A stretch of 64,000 nt of DNA from Oscillospiraceae bacterium (lineage in GTDB: Bacteria > Bacillota > Clostridia > Oscillospirales > Oscillospiraceae). Location of the stretch: positions 1 through 64,000 of the forward strand of contig WQSX01000010.1 of NCBI GenBank assembly GCA_009787625.1. Direction: 5' to 3'. Each line of letters opens with the position of its first letter. The first letter of the stretch is position 1. A program made the position numbers and the translations under genes. The notes under the pieces were generated by a model. It was not told the DNA's origin, did no database searches, and worked only from the letters and a program-made list of their open reading frames with translations. Shown in pieces: positions 34,433 to 42,555 of the stretch.

Positions 34433-34479
34433 TTTCATGCGCTCATTCGTAAACACCCACAAGGAAGGATAACTAAACC

Positions 34480-35706
34480 ATGGACTGTGTTTTGACAAAT
34501 ATAGGCACCCTCTGTACTCCGAAGGGAAAAACAGCTCTTAGAGGGGAAAACCAAGGTAATATTTTAACTATATGCGATGCGGCAATAGGTATAAGAGACG
34601 GAATTATTGTCTATACCGGGCCGAAAAACGAGTTGCCTGATTTTTCCGGTGCTCGCATTATCGACTGCGGCGGAAAGCTTGTCACTCCGGGGCTTGTTGA
34701 TGCTCACACTCATCTTGTATTTGGCGGATGGCGACAAAACGAGCTAAGTCTTAAACTTGCGGGAGTCGCTTACCTTGATATTTTAAAAAGCGGTGGCGGA
34801 ATTTTGCGCACCGTTGAGCAGACCAGAGCCGCTTGTGAAAATGAGCTAATTGAGCGAGGCAGGGAGTTTCTTGCTGAAATGCTCGGATTTGGGGTTACCA
34901 CCTGTGAAGCAAAGAGTGGTTATGGGCTTTGCACCGAAGATGAACTAAAGCAACTTAGAGTTATTCGTACTCTCAATGAGTCACAGCCGATTGATATAGC
35001 CGCAACTTTTATGGGTGCTCATGCTGTGCCTAAAGAATATGCGGATGACAGGGCAGGGTACATAGAACTCATTTTAACTGAAATGCTGCCGGCAGTAGCT
35101 CGTGAGGGGATTGCAGAGTTTTGCGACATATTTTGTGAAAGTGCTGTGTTTACTCCGGATGAGAGTAGACTGATTTTGACCGAAGCTAAAAAGCACGGAT
35201 TCACGCCTAAAATTCACGCAGATGAAATTGACCCAATCGGTGGCGCAGAGATTGCCGCTGAAGTCGAGGCGATATCTGCGGAGCACCTGATTATGGCGTC
35301 AGATGACGGGATAAGAAAAATGGCGGAAAAAGAGCTTGTCGCAGTGCTATTACCCGCAACATCATTTTATCTCGACAAACCCTACGCGAGGGCAAGGGAT
35401 ATGGTAAGTTCAAATCTCGCCGTGGCGGTTGCCACAGATTTTAACCCAGGGTCAAGTCCGAGCCTCAACATTCAGCTTGCTATGAATCTAGCCTGCTTAA
35501 AGTATAAACTCACACCGGCAGAAGCACTAACTGCCGTCACACTCAACGGCGCGGCGGCTATTAACAGAGCAAACACTTGTGGAAGCTTAGAAGTAGGCAA
35601 GTCAGCAGATATGGTTATATGGAACGCACCTGACCTTGATTATTTGTTTTATCGCTACGGAAGTAATTTGGTGGACAAGGTGATTAAGGGCGGAGTTATG
35701 GTGTAG
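34480..35706 (+). CDS. hutI: Imidazolonepropionase
   Basis: Hydrolyses 4-imidazolone-5-propionate to N-formimino-L-glutamate, third step of histidine degradation. 408 residues, usual length. The amidohydrolase metal motif is VDAHTHLVFGGWR near residue 79, then TCEAKSGYGL, MGAHAVPKEY, KIHADEID and ATDFNPGSSPS. It lies 32 kb from hutH, so the hut genes are scattered. The operator-like dyad at 34210 may control it. Confidence 0.95.
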   Translation: MDCVLTNIGTLCTPKGKTALRGENQGNILTICDAAIGIRDGIIVYTGPKNELPDFSGARIIDCGGKLVTPGLVDAHTHLVFGGWRQNELSLKLAGVAYLDILKSGGGILRTVEQTRAACENELIERGREFLAEMLGFGVTTCEAKSGYGLCTEDELKQLRVIRTLNESQPIDIAATFMGAHAVPKEYADDRAGYIELILTEMLPAVAREGIAEFCDIFCESAVFTPDESRLILTEAKKHGFTPKIHADEIDPIGGAEIAAEVEAISAEHLIMASDDGIRKMAEKELVAVLLPATSFYLDKPYARARDMVSSNLAVAVATDFNPGSSPSLNIQLAMNLACLKYKLTPAEALTAVTLNGAAAINRANTCGSLEVGKSADMVIWNAPDLDYLFYRYGSNLVDKVIKGGVMV

Positions 35707-35713
35707 GTGATTT

Positions 35714-35884
35714 ATGCATATATTTTTTCCTTTGACATTTCGGTGCCCAAAATGCGGGCACATATTCAAACCATCACTGTTAGACAGAATGTTTCGGATA
35801 AGACTAATAGGCATAGCCAGATACGCAAAGCAACTATTAAAATGCCCTGCATGCAAAATAAGAAGCGTTTGCACTACGGTGTAG
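35714..35884 (+). CDS. Small zinc-ribbon protein
   Basis: 56 residues, missing from the ORF track. Two cysteine pairs, FRCPKCGHIF and LKCPACKIRS, are spaced as in a zinc ribbon with a basic, helix-like middle (RMFRIRLIGIARYAKQ). Similar tiny CPKCGH...CPxC proteins are frequent in Clostridia, with unknown function. It begins seven bases after hutI and shares its transcript. A bidirectional terminator follows. Confidence 0.6.
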   Translation: MHIFFPLTFRCPKCGHIFKPSLLDRMFRIRLIGIARYAKQLLKCPACKIRSVCTTV

Positions 35885-35902
35885 GTATGACTTGAAACAT
35901 GA

Positions 35903-35938
35903 AAAAGCACCTGTCAAATTGTATTGACAAGTGCTTTT
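35903..35938. terminator. Bidirectional terminator
   Basis: AAAAGCACCTGTCAA pairs with TTGACAAGTGCTTTT (one mismatch) around a 6-nt loop, with A and T tracts at both ends, between the hutI transcript and the convergent leucine dehydrogenase operon. Confidence 0.88.
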
Positions 35939-35965
35939 CTGTAATTTACTTAGTCAAGAATCAGC

Positions 35966-37042
35966 TTACGCCATAATTGCACGGGTGTTGCGTACCGCTT
36001 CTATTCTTGCTTCTGCCATTGCGTCGGCGGTTTCGTAGGTCAGTTTGCCTGTTTCTTCTGAAATGCGGAGAATATCAAGCATTCTGTAGTGAATTCTGTC
36101 GATATCGCGCAGTGCGGCTTCTTCGTTATATCCGCCTTCGGCACGCTCGTAGGAGACATTTATGACACCGCCTGCGTTTGCGAGATAGTCAGGGGCATAG
36201 GCAATGCCTCTGTCGCGCAGCGCTTTGCCGTGGACAGGTGGGTCTTTTAGAATGTTGTTTGCGCCGCCGCAGACGATTTTGAAACCAAATTGTGGAAGTG
36301 TATCATCATTGACAGTTGCACCGAGAGCGCATGGAGCATAAATTTCAGCTTTTTGGCTGTAGATATCAGCAGGGTCAACAGCAGTTGCGCCAAATTCTTC
36401 TACAACGCGCGAAACAAGATCTTTCTTTATATCGGTAACTAAAATCTTTGCACCATTGTCATTCAGGAGCTTGCACAGGTAGTAACCAACATTGCCTGCG
36501 CCCTGAACTGCAACGGTTTTACCCGCAACAGTGTCTTTATAAACATGCTCACAACACGCTTGCATTGACTTGAAAACACCAAGTGCTGTGTAAGGAGAGG
36601 GGTCGCCGCTACGTCCGGGCAAACCAACAACGTGGCTTGTTTCCATGTGCACATAGACCATATCTTGTGTTGATGTGCCGACATCTTCAGCGGTGATATA
36701 GCGACCGCTCAGACCATTTATGTAGCGACCAAATGCACGCCAAAACGCCTCTCTATTGGTTGGATTTTTGCGGATTTCTGCCGCATCGCCGATGATGACA
36801 GCTTTACCGCCACCGAGAGCAAGACCTGCAAGAGCACTCTTGTAAGTCATGCCGCGAGCGAGTCTGAGAACATCTTCAGCCGCATCTTCTTCACTTGAAT
36901 AATTCCAAATGCGAGTGCCACCCAGAGCCGGGCCGAGTACGGTGTTGTGAATGCAAATGATTGCTTTTAGACCTGTGTACTTGTCATGGAAGTAGCACAG
37001 TTGCTCATAACCAAAATCTTCCATGTACTTGAACTTGTTCAT
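35966..37042 (-). CDS. ldh: Leucine dehydrogenase (Glu/Leu/Phe/Val family)
   Basis: NAD-dependent oxidative deamination of leucine, valine and isoleucine to the 2-oxo acids. 358 residues, the short leucine-dehydrogenase length. Marks: GPALGGTRIW, catalytic-Lys segment GLALGGGKAVI, the nucleotide fold VAVQGAGNVGYYLC and GGANNIL. Last gene of the Vor operon, 24 bases after the gamma subunit; its products are the substrates of Vor, making a coherent oxidative branch for branched-chain amino acids. Confidence 0.92.
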   Translation of the reverse strand: MNKFKYMEDFGYEQLCYFHDKYTGLKAIICIHNTVLGPALGGTRIWNYSSEEDAAEDVLRLARGMTYKSALAGLALGGGKAVIIGDAAEIRKNPTNREAFWRAFGRYINGLSGRYITAEDVGTSTQDMVYVHMETSHVVGLPGRSGDPSPYTALGVFKSMQACCEHVYKDTVAGKTVAVQGAGNVGYYLCKLLNDNGAKILVTDIKKDLVSRVVEEFGATAVDPADIYSQKAEIYAPCALGATVNDDTLPQFGFKIVCGGANNILKDPPVHGKALRDRGIAYAPDYLANAGGVINVSYERAEGGYNEEAALRDIDRIHYRMLDILRISEETGKLTYETADAMAEARIEAVRNTRAIMA

Positions 37043-37066
37043 AATTTACCTCCAAATTATTGTTGT

Positions 37067-37600
37067 TTACGGTTTCCAATGATGAAATGCGTTAAGGTTC
37101 ATATCTACAAGCGAGGCCTTTCTCTCGCCAAAGTAGTCACGGATTACCTTTTCTACATTCTCGCCTTTTACGGTGTTTGTTGTGCGGACAAATGCACCGA
37201 GCATGATAATATTTGCCACTCTTATTTCGCCCATTTCTTGAGCGATTTCCGATGCGGCAACTTTAACTACATTGATATCACTGCGTGCAGGGGGTTCGCG
37301 AACCAGAGATGAGTTTATAAACAGTGTGCCGCCGGGCTTTAGTGTTGGCTCAAACTTTAGCATTGAAGGGATTGTCATTGCCACAACGTAGTCAGACTCG
37401 TGAACAAGCGGACTGCTTATTTCGTTGTCTGAAACTATAACAGTACAGTTTGCAGTACCGCCGCGCATCTCAGGACCGTATGAGGGGAAGAATGTAACAG
37501 CCTTGTCCTCGGAAATCGCCGCAGTACCAATGATTTGCCCCATGAGCAAGATACCCATACCACCTGTTCCGGCGAAAAACATTTTACTTGTATCAGCCAT
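37067..37600 (-). CDS. 2-oxoacid:ferredoxin oxidoreductase, gamma subunit
   Basis: 177 residues of the POR/KOR gamma family: GTGGMGILLMGQIIG near the N-terminus and FPSYGPEMRGGTANCTV. It contacts the CoA-handling part of the enzyme. Begins two bases after the beta subunit stop. With the beta, alpha and ferredoxin-like subunits it forms a four-subunit enzyme converting branched-chain 2-oxo acids to acyl-CoA, CO2 and reduced ferredoxin. Confidence 0.9.
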   Translation of the reverse strand: MADTSKMFFAGTGGMGILLMGQIIGTAAISEDKAVTFFPSYGPEMRGGTANCTVIVSDNEISSPLVHESDYVVAMTIPSMLKFEPTLKPGGTLFINSSLVREPPARSDINVVKVAASEIAQEMGEIRVANIIMLGAFVRTTNTVKGENVEKVIRDYFGERKASLVDMNLNAFHHWKP

Positions 37601-37602
37601 AT

Positions 37603-38352
37603 CTAGTCAACTCCTTCCAGTGATTTAAAAACTCCGAGCGGGTAGTAGGGGAGCATTTTTTCATTGAGGAAATCAATAGCATCAAGTGGTGAAAGTCCCC
37701 AGTTAGTCGGGCAGGTGGATACAAACTCAACCATCGAAAAGCCAAGTTTCTTTTCCTGTACATCAAAGGCTTTACGAACCGCTTTTTTTGCTTTGTTGAT
37801 GTTGGCAGGGGAGTTGAGTGCTACGCGCTCTATGTAGACAGCTCCATCAAGTGTAGAAACAAGCTCACTGACACGCATTGGCGCACCTGCCTGTGCCACA
37901 GTGCGACCGGTTTGGGTCGTTGTGGACTTTTGACCTATAAGCGTGGTTGGAGCCATTTGGCCACCTGTCATGCCGTAAATGGCGTTGTTGACGAAGAAGA
38001 TTGTGATATGTTCGCCACGCGCCGCGGCATGGATAAACTCAGCAGTACCAATCGAAGCGAGGTCACCGTCGCCTTGATAAGTGAAAATAAGTTTGTCGGG
38101 GTGGACACGGCGAATCCCTGACGCAATCGCAGGTGCCCTGCCGTGGGCACATTCCATCATATCTACATTCATAAACTTATGAGCCATGACACTGCATCCG
38201 ATTGGACCACAGCCTATTGTCTCACCTAATTTGCCCTTTTCATCTAAAACTTCCATAATAAGCCTATGTGAAATTCCGTGCGTACAGCCGGGGCAGTAAT
38301 TTGTCTCGGTACGTATCATGCCTTTTGTGTATTCAAAAACAGGTTGTTTCAT
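37603..38352 (-). CDS. vorA: 2-oxoacid:ferredoxin oxidoreductase, TPP-binding beta subunit
   Basis: 249 residues from the ATG at 38352, with GGGAGG eight bases upstream; the longer track ORF runs back into the alpha gene. Cysteines for the proximal cluster in NYCPGCTHG and ETIGCGPIGC, and the thiamine-diphosphate motif YQGDGDLASIG...FFVNN are present. Catalyses decarboxylation of the 2-oxo acid. Branched-chain specificity is inferred from the leucine dehydrogenase neighbour and the VorB-like alpha subunit. Confidence 0.9.
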   Translation of the reverse strand: MKQPVFEYTKGMIRTETNYCPGCTHGISHRLIMEVLDEKGKLGETIGCGPIGCSVMAHKFMNVDMMECAHGRAPAIASGIRRVHPDKLIFTYQGDGDLASIGTAEFIHAAARGEHITIFFVNNAIYGMTGGQMAPTTLIGQKSTTTQTGRTVAQAGAPMRVSELVSTLDGAVYIERVALNSPANINKAKKAVRKAFDVQEKKLGFSMVEFVSTCPTNWGLSPLDAIDFLNEKMLPYYPLGVFKSLEGVD

Positions 38353-38356
38353 AGTC

Positions 38357-39442
38357 TTAGCCTCCCATCTCTTCATAGATTTTCTTCGCTCGCTGTGCGA
38401 TTTCAAGCGAAGTCGGAACCGTGCCGCCTGTGCGGTTGATGAGCTTAACAGGAAAGCGGTTTGCAACAGCAAGCTTTACATCTTGAATCATTTGGCCCAT
38501 TGAAAGCTCTGCGGATACTACGACTTTTGTTTTGTCAGAAATTTTATTAAACACATCATAGGGGAACGGCCACAGTGAAATCGGGCGAATAAGACCGACT
38601 TTAATGCCTTGCTCAGCAAGCATTGCGATTGCTTCTTTTGTGATTCGGGCGACTGTGCCAAAGGCGACGATGACCATGTCTGCATCTTCAATGTCAAACG
38701 TCTCTACACGGCATAAATCTTTTTCTGCTTGATCGTACTTTTCAAAGAGACCGTGTACATATTGCTCCAAAACTTCAGGAACAATACGCAGAGATGTGAC
38801 TGTGTTGCGTTTTGAGTCGTCATTACCATAACCTGTGAGCGCCCACGGTTTGCTGTTTCTGATTTCTCCGGATTTAGGTACGGGGACAAAATCAGGGAGT
38901 ACAACAGGCTCCATCATTTGACCTAGCAGACCATCGGTGAAGATAATTACAGGGTTTCTTAGCCTATCGGAGAGTTCCATAGCTTCAAACGTCATGTCAA
39001 CACCTTCTTGAACAGAAGATGGTGCAAAGACGGGAACCCTATAGTCGCCATTGCCGCCGCCGCGTGTGGATTGGAAGTAGTCGGCTTGTCCGGGCTGAAT
39101 TCCGCCGATTCCAGGGCCGCAACGTGAGACTGTCAAGATGACTGTTGGAACTTGCGCACTGCACAAGAGACTTATGCCCTCTTGGAACAGCGCAATACCG
39201 GGTGAAGATGAGCTTATGAACACTCTGCCGCCTGCGGCACCTGCGCCGTAAGCCATCATAATTGCGCCGATTTCGCTCTCTGCCTGGATGAAATGTCCGT
39301 CGTGCTTTGGAAGCTCGCGAGACATGTATTCGGGGATTTCGTTTTGCGGTGTTATCGGGTAACCGAAGTAGTAGCGGCAACCACCGCGTATAGCGGCTTC
39401 AGAAAATGCTTCGTTGCCTTTCATCAGAACTTTTCCACTCAT
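38357..39442 (-). CDS. vorB: 2-oxoacid:ferredoxin oxidoreductase, alpha subunit (VorB-like)
   Basis: 361 residues: GNEAFSEAAIRGGCRYYFGYPITPQ-type N-terminus (seen as GNEAFSEAAIRGG then FGYPITPQNE), SSPGIALFQEGISL, and GGIQPGQADYFQ as in 3-methyl-2-oxobutanoate dehydrogenase VorB. Start overlaps the ferredoxin subunit stop by four bases, and the beta subunit begins four bases after its end. Confidence 0.91.
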   Translation of the reverse strand: MSGKVLMKGNEAFSEAAIRGGCRYYFGYPITPQNEIPEYMSRELPKHDGHFIQAESEIGAIMMAYGAGAAGGRVFISSSSPGIALFQEGISLLCSAQVPTVILTVSRCGPGIGGIQPGQADYFQSTRGGGNGDYRVPVFAPSSVQEGVDMTFEAMELSDRLRNPVIIFTDGLLGQMMEPVVLPDFVPVPKSGEIRNSKPWALTGYGNDDSKRNTVTSLRIVPEVLEQYVHGLFEKYDQAEKDLCRVETFDIEDADMVIVAFGTVARITKEAIAMLAEQGIKVGLIRPISLWPFPYDVFNKISDKTKVVVSAELSMGQMIQDVKLAVANRFPVKLINRTGGTVPTSLEIAQRAKKIYEEMGG

Positions 39443-39663
39443 TTAGCAGTGTCCTCCTTGTAAATTGAAATAGCACCATCAGGACAGACCAACGCACATG
39501 CCTTACAGCCAATGCACTCATCTATTTTATCAATTTCTGCCGGACTATACCCTCTGCTATTGATGTGCGAGCTCATCGAAATGATTTTCTTTGGGCAAAA
39601 ACGTACACAAAGCTCGCAACCCTTGCACACATCGCCGTCGAAACGGACTTCAAATTTCGCCAT
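39439..39663 (-). CDS. 2-oxoacid:ferredoxin oxidoreductase, 2x[4Fe-4S] ferredoxin-like delta subunit
   Basis: 74 residues with two CxxCxxCxxxC clusters: CKGCELCVRFCPKK and CIGCKACALVCPDG. Carries electrons from the thiamine site to external ferredoxin. First subunit gene of the operon; GGAG seven bases before the ATG. Confidence 0.93.
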   Translation of the reverse strand: MAKFEVRFDGDVCKGCELCVRFCPKKIISMSSHINSRGYSPAEIDKIDECIGCKACALVCPDGAISIYKEDTAK

Positions 39664-39707
39664 GTTTGCTTCTCCTTTGTATGTTAAAGTATTGTGATTA
39701 TTGCGTC

Positions 39708-39865
39708 ATACTCGCAGTCATAAACATTTGCAGTTTCTTGCTTGTCTTTTTTCCACCCTGCTTCGCTTTTGTCCTTGCCTTGCGTCAGCAAGGCTGCGTC
39801 CTCCGCCTCACAGGGCGAAAAAAATCCTGCGCAATAATTCTGCAAATATTTATGACCGCGAGTAT
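39708..39865. repeat. Large palindrome of a second type (158 bp)
   Basis: ATACTCGCAGTCATAAAC at the left pairs with the right end ...GACCGCGAGTAT; next, ATTTGCAG pairs with CTGCAAAT; further in, TTTTTTCCACCCTG pairs with CAGGGCGAAAAAA; the tip has a perfect GCCTTGC-GTCA-GCAAGGC hairpin. The right arm encodes the last codons and stop (YSRS*) of the P-loop ATPase gene. Confidence 0.85.
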
Positions 39866-40599
39866 ATATCTAACCATGTAGGTCTTAAATAAAGTCCTAG
39901 TGGTAGTAGATTTTCGATTGACCCGCTCAGATTTGATGCGTCAATTATTCGGGATGGGTAACAGTTGTATAAAATAGGGATATTCAGCGTTTTGGACACT
40001 TCTTTGCAAAGATTGTTTCCTTTGATAATGTCACCGACTGTGGTCTCGTGGAGCATGTGAGTGTTATTTATTAGTTTTGAAACACTGAGACCTGTGATAG
40101 ATTGTATGGCGGAGATATGAGCGAGAATGTCTTTAACAGTAGCGGTTTCGGGGCGATTTGTGTTGATAACGGCGAACATTTCAGAGTCGTTATCGGTGAA
40201 ATATTTCTTGAATTGATTTATTATCATAGCTCCGATATCATTCCCGCCGAGGTCTATTATAACACGGCAATTTTTATCTTCAAGAGGCTTTCTCACAGTT
40301 GCCCCGAGAGCGGGAAGCTCAGCAGTGATTTCTGTATCAAACATACTGCCATACAGGGAGATTCCGGCATCTTCAAGCATTTCACGTTGCTCACGTGAAC
40401 GAAAATAGGGGTTTACGATGTCGAGGTCAACAAGGGCGAGACTGCTATATGGAGAGCCACCACTAATACCTTTTGAGCGGCTTAGCTTCTCAGCTAAAAG
40501 CATAGCGAGAGAAACAGAAAATTCCGTCTTGCCACTGCCGTAATGCCCCGTGACAATGGTTTTTCTGCCAAACTTCGGGGAAACAAGCTCGTCAATCAT
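39850..40599 (-). CDS. P-loop ATPase of the CobQ/MinD-like type linked to Vor operon
   Basis: 249 residues from the ATG at 40599 (GAGG about eight bases upstream). Walker A is GHYGSGKTEFS near residue 18; ALVDLDIVNPYFRSREQ and DLGGNDIGAM follow. Such ATP-binding proteins are repeatedly found in front of 2-oxoacid:ferredoxin oxidoreductase operons in Clostridia, possibly in Fe-S cluster or enzyme assembly (inference). Its last codons lie in the large palindrome, so the palindrome moved into or shaped its end. Confidence 0.78.
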   Translation of the reverse strand: MIDELVSPKFGRKTIVTGHYGSGKTEFSVSLAMLLAEKLSRSKGISGGSPYSSLALVDLDIVNPYFRSREQREMLEDAGISLYGSMFDTEITAELPALGATVRKPLEDKNCRVIIDLGGNDIGAMIINQFKKYFTDNDSEMFAVINTNRPETATVKDILAHISAIQSITGLSVSKLINNTHMLHETTVGDIIKGNNLCKEVSKTLNIPILYNCYPSRIIDASNLSGSIENLLPLGLYLRPTWLDIYSRS

Positions 40600-40762
40600 C
40601 AAATTACCTCTTATCAACGTTTATCTCGCTTGCACAATTTTAACAAAAAAATCAATTATAGTCAAGTAGTTATTTGTGGAAATTGCGATAAATTTGCGAA
40701 ATAAAAAGCCACAAGGTTGTGCAAAATTGTATTGGAATTATCATAGAAGTGAAGAGACATGC

Positions 40763-40791
40763 TTGACACTATGCACGATTTCCTGCATTAT
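40763..40791 (+). promoter_or_regulatory. Promoter of the yesM-yesN-like genes
   Basis: TTGACA (40763-40768), 17-bp spacer, CATTAT (40786-40791), 40 bases before the kinase start. Confidence 0.6.
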
Positions 40792-40830
40792 AAATGAATA
40801 AAGTAATTGACAGGAGGTCCGGTTGAAGTT

Positions 40831-42420
40831 ATGAAACTGAAAATAAAAACTCTCGTTATTTACATGTGCTGCGCTTTGCTCATTATAGCATCTGCTTCGT
40901 ATGCGTTTTATCTATATACTTCTCGCTTGTTTATCAATAACACTCATGCAGGGTTGATAAGTACGGCAAACAGAATAGCCCATCAAATAGATTATCAAAT
41001 AATCCATATGGATTTTGCATTGCGTTCTCTGATGTCTGATAGATTGTTTGTCCAAGCGGTTACGCGGATGGGATTGGGTTCCGGCTCAAGTTTGGATGCT
41101 CAAAATACAATTATAAACTCCATTTATAAAGAATCCTTCATCAGAACTTTTTACAGAGTCAATTACTTCAACAGAAATCACGATTTTTTCACTAGCCGCA
41201 TATATAACCGCGATACGGTTTCCCGAGGAAATGATGCGATTTTGGAGAGTATGTCATGGCTGCCGAATATAAATAATGAGCTGCCAAATCCATTAATTAC
41301 TCCGAGCCACAATGACCCGTGGCTTGTCGGGAGAGAAATTCCGGTGTTTAGTGTATTACGAGCTTTGAGAGGCTATGGTACCAGTATCGGTTATCTTGAA
41401 GTTCAAATGACGATTGAGCAACTGGAAGAAATACTGTTGATTGAAGATTCTGACAATATTTATCTGATTGTTACCACACGGCATAACGAAATAATATATC
41501 ATAATTTGTACGATGACACATATGCTCTGCATTATTTTCCTTTTTTCGAAGAAGCTTTAGGGGGCATACTCCTTGCGCAAAGCAGTGAGGCAGTCACGAA
41601 AATTATAACCACATACAGAGGGACATCTGGAGTAGGAGTTATGCTGATACAGGATCAGGATGCACTGCTGGCTCCATTTGCGAACTTGGGAAGATTGATA
41701 TTTATAGCAAGTATTATATTGCTTCTGGTGGCTTTTATTTACGGCTACCTCTATTCGAGTCGTTTAATCAGAGCAAAAAACCTCCAAATGCAAGCTAATT
41801 TCAATCTGCTGCAAACGCAAATTAATCCACATTTTATATATAATACACTAAATGTTATTTCCGGTCGCGGACTTTCTCTTGGTGATGAATCGATAGGAGA
41901 TATATGCGAAAACATTGCACATATGTTGCGATACTCAGTCTCAACAGAGGAGAAAACTGCATTAATGTCAGATGAAATTAACCATGTTAGCCAGTACTTG
42001 CATCTACAGAAAACAAGATATGAGCACCGCTTAACTTACTCAATTCAGGTGAGCGAAGATCTGTTAAACATGCAGGTTCCAAAAATTGTTCTTCAGCCTT
42101 TTGTGGAAAATTCCATTGCGCATGGGTACAAAAATGGTACGCAGAGCATGAACATATCAATAACAGGTCAGAAGGATAATGACCACTGGTGCATAACAAT
42201 AAGTGATGATGGCGGAGGTTTTACAGGTGATTCTTTCAAAAAACTCAATGAGTCAATCTCCGAGGTGGTAAATAGCAAAAAGCCACTGGAATTATCTCTC
42301 GGGAAAATGGGGATTGTAAACACCTTTGTCCGTCTGCGGCTTTTTTATAAGGATTTTCGGTTGACTTTTGGAAACAATCCCACAGGCGGTGCATTCGTAG
42401 AGCTACACGGAAGGAGTTAG
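40831..42420 (+). CDS. Sensor histidine kinase, YesM family
   Basis: 529 residues from the ATG at 40831; the track start (TTG at 40807) precedes the AGGAGG ribosome site. Membrane helices at about 5-27 and 290-315 enclose an extracellular sensor region. The His_kinase domain has QTQINPHFIYNTLN with the phospho-accepting His, and the ATPase domain has VLQPFVENSIAHGY and ISDDGGGF. Such kinases sense sugars or their transport state and signal to the AraC-type regulator next door. The two genes precede a sugar importer they probably control. Confidence 0.92.
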   Translation: MKLKIKTLVIYMCCALLIIASASYAFYLYTSRLFINNTHAGLISTANRIAHQIDYQIIHMDFALRSLMSDRLFVQAVTRMGLGSGSSLDAQNTIINSIYKESFIRTFYRVNYFNRNHDFFTSRIYNRDTVSRGNDAILESMSWLPNINNELPNPLITPSHNDPWLVGREIPVFSVLRALRGYGTSIGYLEVQMTIEQLEEILLIEDSDNIYLIVTTRHNEIIYHNLYDDTYALHYFPFFEEALGGILLAQSSEAVTKIITTYRGTSGVGVMLIQDQDALLAPFANLGRLIFIASIILLLVAFIYGYLYSSRLIRAKNLQMQANFNLLQTQINPHFIYNTLNVISGRGLSLGDESIGDICENIAHMLRYSVSTEEKTALMSDEINHVSQYLHLQKTRYEHRLTYSIQVSEDLLNMQVPKIVLQPFVENSIAHGYKNGTQSMNISITGQKDNDHWCITISDDGGGFTGDSFKKLNESISEVVNSKKPLELSLGKMGIVNTFVRLRLFYKDFRLTFGNNPTGGAFVELHGRS

Positions 42421-42449
42421 TTTGAAAGATTTCAAACTAACGGGGGAAT

Positions 42450-42555
42450 GTGCGATTTGCTCCCCCTACGGGGAACCGCAAATGATGCACAAAATGACAA
42501 TTCCTTTCATTAGTCGTTTTGTGCCTGAGAATTTTCGAAAGGAATGGTCATTATA
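42450..42555 (+). promoter_or_regulatory. Leader with three overlapping hairpins before the yesN-like gene
   Basis: Hairpin 0: GTGC-ATTTGC-CCCC (42450-42465) with GGGG-GCAAAT-GCAC (42470-42490). Hairpin 1: GCACAAAATGAC (42487-42498) with GTCGTTTTGTGC (42513-42524), 11 of 12 pairs. Hairpin 2: TGACAATTCCTTTC (42495-42508) with GAAAGGAATGGTCA (42537-42550), 13 of 14 pairs, covering the ribosome site of the next gene. Neighbouring hairpins share bases, so they exclude one another. A further small stem GTTTGAAA/TTTCAAAC sits at 42420-42437. Confidence 0.6.
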
